Below, piece by piece: positions 45,120-56,100 of a stretch of DNA of 64,000 nucleotides. Both the position numbers and the translations under genes were made by a program. Source of the DNA: Scleroderma bovista (lineage: Eukaryota > Basidiomycota > Agaricomycetes > Boletales > Sclerodermataceae). The stretch's first letter is position 1. Every line of letters begins with the position of its first letter. The stretch spans positions 1 to 64,000 of the forward strand of contig JAYMGJ010000034.1 of the NCBI GenBank assembly GCA_037178675.1. The letters run 5' to 3'. The notes under the pieces are model-generated. The model searched no databases and was not told the DNA's origin. It saw nothing but the letters and a program-made list of their open reading frames with translations.

Positions 45120-48100
45120 CCCTCATAGGTCACGGTCATCCTCTTATGCTGGCACTTAGGCGAGATGGTCAACAAACTCAAGGATGAGGGGTTCAGAACT
45201 GAGTGCGCCTATTGTTTCTCACCTCCATTGGGCTTCTTCCTTTCCTAATACGATGTCTCACTGTGCGTTCTTTCCATTACACAGTCCTTGTTCATTTTGT
45301 TCATCTTGATTTCTAATATGAGTTGCTTTCTTTATTCATGTCAACGATCCAAATGTTGGTGCTTCACTTCCGTTCTTTACAGGTTTGTATGAGATCTCGT
45401 TGGGGTTTACTCTCAGATTTTCAAACCCCTCCCTGGCCCAATCCCAATCCATACTTGATTTCCATGGTAGTATTTGGCATCCGCATTCTGGGGAGCAAGC
45501 AGGAAGACTCTTTACCCAGCACTCATTGCCACCATCCTTGCATGGGGTCAACTTCTCCTTTTCAGTGGCAAGCAGGCAGCGCATTAATGACCACGGTCTT
45601 TTCGCCAATGGATTGATTGGCCTGTGTAGAAATCACGACGACGACAGTCTGCTGCATCCCACAAGTGGCCAACATGAACCCCTTGATCGAGCCATCGCAA
45701 TGTCATGATCTCATTTGTTTCGCTGATGTGTGGCTGACGTCTCTGATCCCCCTCCATTTTTGGAGGAACCCACTACCGAAATGGGTACACTCCACCCCTC
45801 GTTGAATGGAAGGCTATGGCTGGATTGTAATCCTGACTGGGCTACAAGATTCAAAACCTACTAGGCCTCCAGGTCTGGCCCATCCGATCAGATGCCAAAA
45901 TAACGCGCTTGTAGAAATAACAGACATACATTACTAGTGAACCACAAGTCTGTCATGACTGACGTCAAGAGCCCTCGCTGGCCACCTTTTTACTACTGCC
46001 ATAAACCTATAAAATGTGAGTCCTGTATAGATCACGGAGATGTTAATCATTTCCAGTCCTGCCGCGTCACTATGGCATCCAAGGACGGCGACGTATGACA
46101 TCGACTTCTGTATGGCAGAACAAGACCTTGCCCAGTCTTTGACGCGCGAATAGTTGAAGGTGCACTGTTTGGTCTTTGAGTCGGGAATTGTATCCACTGA
46201 TGTGGTGGTCTCCCGTCAGTCCTTGGTTAGCTTTTTGTTTCGCTGCTGCTGTTTTGTTCTTAAAATGCTGTTATACACCACTAGGGATACTACAGTGTGG
46301 TCCGTGCGTTGGCACGGATGTCTAGGGAGATTGCTTGCAGGCTGTGGCGGCCGCACACAGATGCAGATGATATACTCCTAGAATCGGACATAATATATAC
46401 CAGAGAGCTCGTTCGATGGAGAAAGGCTAATCTGTCCAAGGTCAACGTGCCTACGATCCTTGCCCCAAACTGGAACTCGTCTCCACCATCTCCACAGTGC
46501 GTGTTTGCAGAGATCAGGGTGTGATCCAGATCTAATGAGGTGATTCTGCGAATTCGGTCCTCGGTCACCCAGGCAGGTGATCAGGCAGTAATAAATCATA
46601 TTCGCCAATGACATTTTACTTCTTCCCATCAGCGGATCCGAAAGAAACGGCTGTCGTGACCTCGAGTGATAAGGTATCCTTTTTCACACTTGATAGAGTG
46701 AATGGGCTGTTACTCCTCTTCGCGTCGGCGAAAATGCCCAAGAGTTTGGAGGTTCCCTTTTCATATACCTATGTGCACTGCTGACACAGGCACATACATA
46801 TGTACGCGATAAACCTTAGTTCCATGGACATCAACTTGAACTTATCACACTTCCCTGGGGTCTGGGACAGCCATGTGGTTCACGGTGAAAGCCCTCACCC
46901 GGAAGGGCTAGAAGAAATGGGCTGCATTGGTTGTTCTAAGGAAGAGGTTCTTGGTATGTTGGCTGCCCCTCTTGGAATTATGTACTGCAAGATCAAGATC
47001 AGAAAAAGACCATGACTGTGCTTACCTATAGCGATACAAGCGTTCAGCTTTGACTGTTGAGACTGTGCTCCAATACGACAGAAACGCGAGCAGCCCAAAC
47101 AGGTCGTGGACTTAATCATTGCAGATCACACCTATTCACTGTCGTCTCAATTCCTGGTGCATCAAGCTACATCACTTTGGTATGTTTGAGTGCCTAAAAA
47201 AAACATCGGATGTTATATAATCAGCGGCTTTTGATATCTCACCGCTTCATTGATGGGCTGGAACAAATCTGGAAATGGCTTGAGACGTCTACTGGCGACT
47301 TGCTTGGGCAATATGCATCCCTATACCTAGTATCCACTCAGGAATGCAGTATGGAATTCGGGTATAGCAGTGAGGAGATAGTATGCAAGTATGTGTACTG
47401 TGAAAGCTCAGAAAGACTTGGTAAGAAATCTTGATGTTCCAACATCTTCAAGCAATCTTGCACTCATATGGGGGTTTCCCGCCCCACTCTTCGATTGTTC
47501 CACCTCTCCAAGAGCGGAGAGCAGTGGAAATCGAGTGCATCCATGAAGAAAAAAACTAAATGAACGAAAGAAGACGCACCCATGCTCGTTTGCAGTCCCA
47601 ATATGCCTGGAAGAAGCCCTGGTACTTGCCCCTATCATGCTCGTTTCGATCCATGCACGTCAGAGGCTTTAGCAGCATCTTCGCAAGGGCTGGTTTTCTC
47701 TTGTCAAGCGAGTAGGATAAACCAGAAGGGAAGACCCGATCAGTGTGTTTGCTGTATGTCGTACGGGCCTAGGGAATATGTGAGTCACGAAAGCAGAAGT
47801 GTAGAAATGAGAAGTTTGTATAGTAGTCCTTTGGCTTGGCATTGTCATTTGGAGAAGGGAGATCGGAAGTCGCTCTGACTGCTGAAATAAGTTCCTGACA
47901 TCTTTCATTCAATCTGAACCACGGGTAGCTGCTAGTGGTATGTAAATCCAAAATCTAAGAATTAAAGTCCGTCCTGTTGTTTCCAGTTCGGAAGATTCGG
48001 CGTGTGGCACAAGACGACATACCTTCCAGCGCCACAAATACTTGTTATCTTTCGGAGGACTTATTTTCGCCAAGGGTACTGGTTCCATTGAGACCCGTTT

Positions 48101-48590
48101 GCTCATTTCATCGTCCTCACCTGGATCATCGTCGTGGTCTGCGATATCTTCTGGTTGAGGTACCGACTCTCCAGTAATGTCCGTTGTGATTTTCAATGCG
48201 CCTGGAGATGTGTCAAAATTGCATACTTCCAGCAGCCTGGCCATCACAGTTTGAGCGTAAAGTGTGGACCGATCTCCTCCAGTGCTACCTTTTCGGGTGA
48301 TCGAAAAGTGTATCTACCCATGCAGCGTGGAGAACACTCACTTGGCCTTTTCACACGATTACCAGATGTATACCCCCTGCCTGCTGCCCACCCTGCAATC
48401 TGCCCCACCTCCAACCCCTTTCCGTTCTTCCTCCGCATATACTCAGCGCCAGGACACATGCCTACAAGCTCACCGCAGAGATCATACGTTGCTTTCGATG
48501 CTTTGGGCGACATGGTGATAAGTACTTTTGGTGGCGTGTGTGGGTTGGATGCAAGGTCAGCATTCAGTTCTTCATTGAACGAGCAGTGCA
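45120..48590. repeat. Direct duplication, copy 2
   Basis: Partner of about 40795-43660. The offset is about 4.24-4.33 kb up to 47430, then about 4.95 kb, because copy 1 lacks roughly 650 bp that include the RPF1 C-terminal exons kept here at 47940-48290. No intact gene was found. Confidence 0.7.
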
Positions 48591-48600
48591 AGTGTAGCTG
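47940..48600 (-). pseudogene. RPF1: RPF1 (Brix-domain) gene fragment, copy 2
   Basis: The minus strand reads NEELNADLASNPHTPPKVLI, SPKASKATYDLCGELVG and GLEVGQIAGWAAGRGY. The middle of the Brix domain is missing, then RSPEKVALEEIGPHFTLKL follows, an acidic segment, NKYLWRWK, and after an intron ELETTGRTL. These match the two ends of RPF1. The lost middle and changed residues mark it as a pseudogene. Confidence 0.65.
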
Positions 48601-48659
48601 GGGAAGAAGAGAAATGTACACAATGCAAGGAGAGAGATTTACTGTGTGGTGTTGAGGTC

Positions 48660-49129
48660 AAACACTCGACCTGGTTTTGCAGTAAGTCTCTCTCTTTGCA
48701 CTGTGCACACTTGTCTTCTTTCCCAGCTACTTCAAATCCTTCTGCAGGTGCATATGGACCACTCATCAGCAATGGTTTCTCCTCAAGGCTGATGCTCCTG
48801 CAAGCTTCTCATCATCAGTGTTGACAGTTGGTTCCAACTTGATCTGCATTGACCACCTGCAGAAATAGCTGTGGTCACATCTCTCTTGCTCTGCTGGTTC
48901 TGTCCAAGTGAGGGTGTGCAGTGCCTCAATGGCAGTAGCATCCATGGGGTGAACATCACCGATTGCTGTGTACTCTGGCACATGTAACTCTGCAGCACAT
49001 TTATCATTCCAGCAGATTCAACAGTTCGGCACAATTATAATTCTGGCAGAGTGAACTAATCTAGCATCAATCATGCTGTTGTGTAGTGGTGTGTCAGGAT
49101 GCTTCCGGAAACGTGCGCAATGATGATAG
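48660..49129 (-). other. Stretch with an unrecognised minus-strand frame
   Basis: 48981-48766 is open (PEYTAIGDVHPMDATAIEAL...). It lies downstream of the dioxygenase gene on the same strand and could be a 3' exon, but nothing ties it there. No other feature seen. Confidence 0.25.
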
Positions 49130-49395
49130 TGCCGAATTGTTCATTGTGCTGAACTGTTAACTGTGCTGAAATGATGAATGTGCCGAACAGTTGATTGCAC
49201 CGCAGGGCTGACTCTGCCGCAATGTTGAGCCAGAATGGTGATTGTGCCGAACTGTTGATTGTGCTGCAGTGTTGACTCTGCTGCAATGTTGACTGTGCCG
49301 GAGGGTTGATTGTGCTGCAGTGTTGACTCTGCCGCAATGTTGACTGTACTGGAGGGTTGATTGTGCTGCAGTGTTGACTCTGCCACAATGTTGAG
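49130..49395. repeat. Minisatellite with 51-bp units
   Basis: Three clear 51-bp copies start at 49255, 49306 and 49357 (TTGATTGTGCTGCAGTGTTG...). Further degenerate copies of the TGTTGACTCTGC/GCAATGTTGA sub-unit run back to about 49130. Confidence 0.75.
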
Positions 49396-49536
49396 CATGC
49401 TGAGCGGCACCACATCCCATCGGCACAACACACGTTCGGATAGTATCTACTACAAACTACTTCCAACAAATTTGGACTACATACCATCAGAATTACATTT
49501 TAGTACAACAGACAATCATATCAGGAAGCTAATTAT

Positions 49537-50979
49537 TCAATGTTTCACCAGTGCATTGTGGACATTATCTGGCGTCACCCAATCAAGAGGCTGTGGCACC
49601 CTCAACCAATGGTGAATATTATCCCTCATATAATAGACCAAACAGCACCTCACTCCGTCAACCTTGTTGGCGCCATGCCGAAAGAGCCGGCCAGAAAATG
49701 CAATGACAGTGCTGGGATTGTACAATACCTGAATCCCAAGACTGGGAATGTGCAGTGCACAATCATCATAATTACCAACACTGACTAGCATGTCATACCA
49801 ATCTGCTCGAGAGTGTGGGTCCCTGTGGAGGGGGGTGCTTCAATTGACAATTAGTGAGATATTGGTGAAGACAGTGGACCAATTTCCAAGTGCCGCCAGC
49901 ATTCTGGGATCATGGCTGGTTGCCCAGTCAGTCAAGCGTTGCATGGAAAGGTGGCTGGCATTGTATAGAGATGGATGGATAATGGAAAGAACACCTGCAA
50001 GTATGGCCAATGGAAGACATATATCCTTGCTCCATTGATAGCTGGTAGGACCAGCCAAAGCCTTGGACACCCCTGGAATGTCATTGGGGGTCTAGCAGAA
50101 GATCAAACAAGTGCATCATCAAAAGAAGGAAGGTACTCACAGAATGGCCGAGCATGTGCTGTGCCGGAGAGAATTCCAAGCACCTGAAAATATCCACATC
50201 ATCCTTGAAATACTGGTGTGTTGTATGCCATGATTGGTTAGTAATACTCTCTTCCAGTGGATCTGCAAGTGGATCGATGGATGCCGTGATGTGCTCCTAG
50301 AAACAAAGGCCTCAACAGTGGACAATGAGAGTGGAATGATACCATACTTGGATGCAGGAAGCTAGAGCTCCGGGCAGATACCACAATGCAATTGTGTCGC
50401 CTTCTCCCAGAATAATGGTGGGCTGGGAAAGGGTCCCAGTCAAAGAGGAAGGATGTCTACGGAGGACCCTAATCTCCTGTTGCTCATTTGTGCCGGATTG
50501 CATTGGTCCGATGCTTTCAGACAACCTAATCAAGTCAATGCCGCACAAAACTTCAGTGGATATCAAGGAAGGGATAATAGAACTATAAAAGAATTGGCTC
50601 ACTCTGATTATGGTATGCCTGTGTGATGGTGGATACAATTTGGTTCATGGCTACAGTTGTGTCCACTGGCAGGGACAGAAGTGTTTCCGGGGTGGGGGAA
50701 TTTAAGTCTGGGAATGCTTCATTCAGGAAGCGGCGCCGCATATATGATGCCATGATGTCAGACAAAGTATAGTTGGATGGCACAGCATTTGCACCGGCCA
50801 TTGGATACAGGACAACTTTTGACAATGTGGGGAGTAAAAATTTTAGTGGGGGATGTGTGGCAACCTGCAGACATTTGTTTGCAAACGGCAATGCAACACA
50901 TTCCATTCTCAGCTAGATCCACTAAACAAGGCTGATCGGCGATTGGCCAGTGCAAAACAACACATGCCCGGTTGCACAA
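49537..50979 (-). pseudogene. TET/JBP-type 2OG-Fe(II) dioxygenase, catalytic part
   Basis: Members of the fungal TET/JBP family oxidise 5-methylcytosine and are expanded in Agaricomycetes alongside KDZ transposons. Minus-strand exons in order: 50906-50600 (NYTLSDIMASYMRRRFLNEA), about 50580-50355 (QPTIILGEGDTIALWYLPGA), 50295-50142, about 50070-49840, and the core to 49537. Iron ligands are visible as HRD in STPLHRDPHSRADWYD (about 49815) and His in FSGRLFRHGAN. The 2-oxoglutarate Arg is probably in CLVYYMRDNIHH. A TGA at 49842-49840, just before the HRD segment, replaces an expected Arg (VN-TGA-STPLHRD), so this copy is probably dead. The 5' exons appear to lie beyond chromovirus Z. Confidence 0.65.
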
Positions 50980-51032
50980 TGTGGTAATTATGCATCAGGT
51001 GACATGTGGACCATGAGAACATTGATTGCCTG

Positions 51033-51665
51033 TGTTACGACCATGCCCAACTCCGGGTCTTATCCGGTCACTCCGGTCGCATCGCAGCTCTACAGCTCAA
51101 CTCCGGTCGCTCAACGTTTACTCCGGTCGCGCTCGCGCAGATATCCTTCCGTTAAGTACGACCCTTGGTCTATGCTCTATTCGTTCGTTACCACACCTCG
51201 CCGTTTACCCTGTCTTGACGTGAGTTCTCCGTGTACTCGATATATCTCCTACCTTGTATCATTTTCACCGGACCTGGTTTATTTTACCCGGACCTGACTT
51301 TATTTTCGTCGGACCTGGTCTATCCCTTTCTCCGGTTATCCTTTGTCCGCCTTTTAGGCTGTTTACTTGTCACCGTAAATACTCGTCCCTAGTTCTTACT
51401 TAGTATAAGTACTCTGTAGATTATCCTGTACACCTCAGTCTGAAATCATCTAAGTCACTACTCCTGATCCTCTGTCCGTCTCCGTCTCTATCTCCGTCTG
51501 ACCGGAACCTACGCAAGGGATCAACGCTCGCCGTCCTTGTCGTTGAATCCAAACGGTCGCAACTCCGGCCCGGGCTAACCTCTGCCCAAACCTCTGACCT
51601 CCCCTCTCGTCCGCTTTCGTCCGGACTTGACCGGACCCCCTACCGGAGTAGACCCGGACTTGACA
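51033..51665 (+). repeat. 5' LTR of chromovirus Z
   Basis: Starts TGTTACGACCATGCCC, ends CGGACTTGACA. The following GTATTTCAGACTCACAC has no TGG-type tRNA primer site and contains a CACAC-TT-GTGTG inverted repeat. Self-priming, as in Tf1/sushi elements, is possible. Confidence 0.92.
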
Positions 51666-51734
51666 GTATTTCAGACTCACACTTGTGTGGGTTCACTATA
51701 CAAACCTCGTACGCAAACTAGTTTCCATTTCCTC

Positions 51735-53189
51735 ATGACCATGACTACGCGCTCTCGCGCTCGTACTGCTGCCGCACTCGCTGAAGAAGCAGGTGCAGTA
51801 AATGATCTCCACCTTTCTGCTGCCCAGCAAGCCCTGTCTAACCGCAGGCAACCTCCGGCTTCCGTTAGCCAATTCCGGAGCTTCACAGCTCGAAACCCCA
51901 CAGCGCCTCTGACTCCGCGTCGAGACGCTGCGTCTCAGAGCCTTCGTGGTTCTGCAGACCCAGGTCGCCATGAGTCCGCCTCTGGTGATCGTTTCCCCTA
52001 CCGTCGCGACCCCACTCCGGAACGTCGCGAATCCGGTCGTTTCCAATGGTTCGGCCCTGAGGATGGTCCCGGAGATGATCCGGACGACCCCGGAGACGAT
52101 AACAACAACAACAACAACGACGACGACGACGATGATGAATTTCTCGACGCCGCGGAGGAGCTAGACCCTGGTCTGGCTGTCTTCCACAATCTCGCTGTCG
52201 CTGTCAACCGCCTCTCCCGCTCCTCTCGTCGTACCAGCGACTCCTCTTCCTCCCGCGCCAAGGTCCGTGAGCCGGACACCTTCGATGGCACGGACCCCAA
52301 GAAACTCCGGACCTTCTTGGTCCAGTGCGAACTATGTTTCCAGGATCGCGCCAAAGCTTTCCGCCAAGATAGGGCAAGGGTGACGTTCGCCCAGTCCTAT
52401 CTAAAAGGTATGACACTGGAATGGTTCGAACCGGACCTCCTCAACTCCGGAAATCCGGCTGACCGTCCGCGCTGGATGGACAGCTGGGTCCACTTTGTCG
52501 CAGAACTCCAAAGTACCTTTGGACCTCACGACCCAGTTGCTGATGCTGAGCACCAGCTCGAGCATCTCCGGATGAAAGACTCGTACCGTGTTACACGGTA
52601 CATCGTAGATTTCAACCGTCTTGCTTCGCAGGTCCAAGACTATGGAGATGGCGCACTCCGTCGCCTATTTTATTCCGGTTTACCGGACCGTCTCAAGGAT
52701 GAGATTGCACGAGTCGGGAAACCCCTGACTCTAAACGGGTTGAGAGCCCTTTGTCAAGAGATCGACGCGCGCTATTGGGAGCGCAAAGACGAGATCTCCC
52801 GTACGACGAAGAGCCAGCCTACCTCGTCCACTCCCAAGCCCTCCAACTCCGGAGGCAACACCCCCAAGTCCGGTCAAGCCAAGACCGGCAACTCCCCCAG
52901 CTCCGCCAACACCTCTGGCTCGTCAAAACCGACCAGCAACCAGTCCTCGTCCGGTTCCAAACCGGACTTAACCAACAAGCTTGGTAAGGACGGGAAGCTG
53001 ACTGCTGACGAGCGCAAACGGCGGCTCGAAAACAACCTCTGCATGTTCTGTGGAGGTACCGGACACTTCGCGGACAACTGTCCAAAGAAGTCCAAAAAGG
53101 CCAAGGCTCGCGCTGCGGCCGTCGCTGCTGAGTCCGGTAAAACGGACTCTACTAACTCGGGTGCCAACTCCGAGTCAAAAAAAGAGTAA
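51735..53189 (+). CDS. Chromovirus Z gag (484 residues)
   Basis: Structural protein that packages the element RNA. Start ATG 51735 (a second ATG lies two codons on; the Y copy has both). N-terminal MTMTTRSRARTAAALAEEAG; an acidic Asn/Asp run at 52090-52145; a retrotransposon gag domain around YLKGMTLEWFEPDLLNSG and VHFVAELQSTFGPHDP (52400-52690); a Ser/Thr/Pro linker; a zinc knuckle C-x2-C-x4-H-x4-C (about 53040-53081); a basic tail. It ends at TAA 53187-53189, right after the frameshift heptamer. Intact. Confidence 0.93.
   Translation: MTMTTRSRARTAAALAEEAGAVNDLHLSAAQQALSNRRQPPASVSQFRSFTARNPTAPLTPRRDAASQSLRGSADPGRHESASGDRFPYRRDPTPERRESGRFQWFGPEDGPGDDPDDPGDDNNNNNNDDDDDDEFLDAAEELDPGLAVFHNLAVAVNRLSRSSRRTSDSSSSRAKVREPDTFDGTDPKKLRTFLVQCELCFQDRAKAFRQDRARVTFAQSYLKGMTLEWFEPDLLNSGNPADRPRWMDSWVHFVAELQSTFGPHDPVADAEHQLEHLRMKDSYRVTRYIVDFNRLASQVQDYGDGALRRLFYSGLPDRLKDEIARVGKPLTLNGLRALCQEIDARYWERKDEISRTTKSQPTSSTPKPSNSGGNTPKSGQAKTGNSPSSANTSGSSKPTSNQSSSGSKPDLTNKLGKDGKLTADERKRRLENNLCMFCGGTGHFADNCPKKSKKAKARAAAVAAESGKTDSTNSGANSESKKE
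53177..53183 (+). promoter_or_regulatory. Programmed -1 frameshift heptamer between gag and pol
   Basis: In the gag frame the end reads TCA AAA AAA GAG TAA, giving the slippery heptamer A AAA AAA. Slipping back one base leads into a frame that is open from AGA GTA AGC to the pol protease with no stop. The same seven A are at 27459-27453 in Y. A downstream structure was not modelled. Confidence 0.7.
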
Positions 53190-56100
53190 GCAGCTCCCGG
53201 CCCTCCGCACAACCGGCGAGCTGCGTTGACTCCGGAAGTGCACCCAAGGAGGCCCGCCTCAACGCGTCCGCTCTTTTCGACCCAAACTCTCTTATGCCTT
53301 ATGTTTCTCTTTTATCTCATGATATACCTAAAATCCGCGCACTTGTGGACTCCGGGTCCACGCATTGCTTTGTAGATTTACAATTCGCGCACAAAAACAA
53401 CCTTACCTCCTATTCCGTCTCTCCCGTCCAACTCCGGTTATTCGACGGTACATCAAACTATGTAATTACTCAAGCTATCGATTTATCAGTGCAGTTCCCC
53501 GCATCCGGTGATGTCACCCCCATGACTTTTTATCTCGCTCCGTTGGATTCTGAATGCTCGATTGTCCTTGGACATAACTGGCTCACCCGCTATAATCCGT
53601 TGATTGACTGGGTATTGAGTAGTTTAACATTCCGGACTCTTGCAGGAAGTTTGCCAGCGCCCCCGTCGACTCCCTCTCCGGTTCTGCCCGGAAACTCTGA
53701 CTCCGGCCTCTCCGGCCAGTCTACCCCAGGCCTCGTGCCATCTGTCGACACTCCGGTTTGCAACCCTCCGCTTATCTCTCTAATCAACGCAGCAGCATTC
53801 GTGCGTGCGTGCAGTTTGGAAGGATCCACGAAGTACCAACTCCAGCTGCGTCCTGTGGACTCAGCAAAGGCCCGGTCTTCTTCTATATCAACTCCGCCGG
53901 ACTTGGACATCGTCCCTCCGGAATACCGCGATTATGCGGATGTGTTCAGTAAGGCGAAAGCCTCTGAACTTCCCCCGCATCGCGATTACGATTTGAAGAT
54001 CGAACTCGAAGAAGGTACTTCACCACCCCTGGGAACCCTTTACTCACTGTCTCCGGTCGAGCTCTCCGCTCTCCGGACGTTCATCGATGAGAATCTCACT
54101 ACAGGTTTCATTCGCCCTACCGCTTCCTCTCACGCTGCTCCGGTCCTTTTCGTTAAAAAGAAGGACGGCTCCTTACGACTATGCGTTGACTTTAGAGGCC
54201 TTAACAAAATCACCAAGAAGGATCGCTACCCACTCCCCCTTATCTCTGATCTATTGGACTCACCCAGCCGTGCTAAAATCTATTCCAAGATTGACCTCCG
54301 GCACGCGTACCATCTAGTCCGGATTGCTCCGGGCGATGAATGGAAGACCGCCTTCCGTACGCGCTATGGGTCCTACGAGTGGTTAGTAATGCCCTTTGGC
54401 CTCACTAACGCCCCTGCAGCATTCCAGCGCTTTGTCAACACCGTCTTTGCTGACATGCTGGATGTCTGTGTCGTCGTGTACCTCGACGACATCCTCATCT
54501 ACTCCGAGGATATGGAGTCTCACCAGCAGCATGTCCGGGAGGTACTCCGCCGTCTCCGGTTACATGGCCTCTTCGCCAAACCGGAGAAATGCGAGTTCCA
54601 CTCGGACTCAGTGGAATACCTTGGCTACCGTCTATCCCCTGAAGGTCTGACTATGTCTCCGGACAAAATACAAACCATCTCTGATTGGCCTGAACCTCGT
54701 AAGGTAAAGGACATTCAGTCCTTCTTGGGATTTGCCAACTTCTACCGCCGGTTCATTTTCAACTACTCCGACATTGTGGTCCCTCTCACCCGGCTCACCC
54801 GGAAAGATGCTCCTTGGGTCTTCTCCGAGGACTGTCGACGCGCTTTCAATGCTCTCAAGCACGCCTTCACTACCGCGCCCATACTCACTCACTTTATTCC
54901 GGACACCCCTATCATCGTGGAAACGGACGCCTCCGACTACGCAGTCGCTGGTATCCTGTCTATCACTTGCTCCGACGGAGAGATTCGTCCGGTAGCATTC
55001 TACTCCCGGACCTTGACTGCTCCGGAGCTGAACTACGACACCCACGATAAGGAACTCCTTGCCATCTTCGAGGCATTCCGGAACTGGCGCCATTACCTTG
55101 AAGGCTCCGCCTCCCCTATTGACGTCGTCACCGACCACAAGAACCTAGAGTATTTCTCTACCTCCAAAGTCCTCTCCCGCCGGCAAGCCCGGTGGTCTGA
55201 ATTTCTCTCCCAGTTTAACCTCGTCATTCGTTTCCGCCCCGGAAAACTCGGTGCCAAGCCGGACGCTCTCACTAGACGATGGGACGTCTACCCCAAAGAG
55301 GGGGATAGTGGCTACGCCCGTGTTAATCCACAAAATCTCAGGCCGGTGTTCACCCAAGAACAACTGACTAACTCCCTTCGCGCAACCATTCTAGAGTTTC
55401 CGGTTCTCCGTCGAGCAGTTGCCATCATGGACGTGGAAACACTCCACAACGACATCTTATCTGCTCTCCCCTCAGATCCCATTGCCCAGATCCACCTCTC
55501 TGACCCTCCGGACTCTCGCTGGTCCGCAGATGAGGCAGGATTCCTCCGCCTAGATGGTCGCATCTATGTACCGGACCTGGACGGTCTCCGTCTCCGGGTA
55601 CTCCGGTATCACCATGATCACCCACTCTCTGGCCACTTTGGGCAAAACCGGACTCTGGAACTAATCCGGCGTAAGTATACCTGGCCTGGCCTCAGGACCT
55701 TCGTCAAAGACTACGTCCGGTCATGCACCTCCTGCGCTCGAGCTAAGACACCGCGCCACCGACCCTATGGGTTACTAAAACAGCTCCCTGTCCCGGAAAG
55801 ACCTTGGAACTCCATATCCATGGACTTTATAGAGCAGCTCCCTGCCTCTACCGGATTCACAGCTATCTTGGTCATAGTAGATAGGCTCTCTAAACAGGCC
55901 ACCTTCATTCCTACTCACGACACCATCACTAGCCCGGAGCTCGCGAAGCTCTTCCTACTCCATGTATTCTCCAAGCACGGTGTTCCCGCCCACGTCACTT
56001 CAGATCGCGGTACCGAGTTCGTCTCCCACTTCTTCCGGTCACTCGGAAAAGCCCTCGACATGCGCCTCCACTTCACCTCCGGTTACCACCCGGAGGGCGA

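Noticed and set aside
49130..49487. Gln/Ser-rich minus frames (QHCSTINPPAQS-like repeats)
   Set aside because: Produced by the 51-bp minisatellite, whose period is a multiple of three; no start, splice or homology support.
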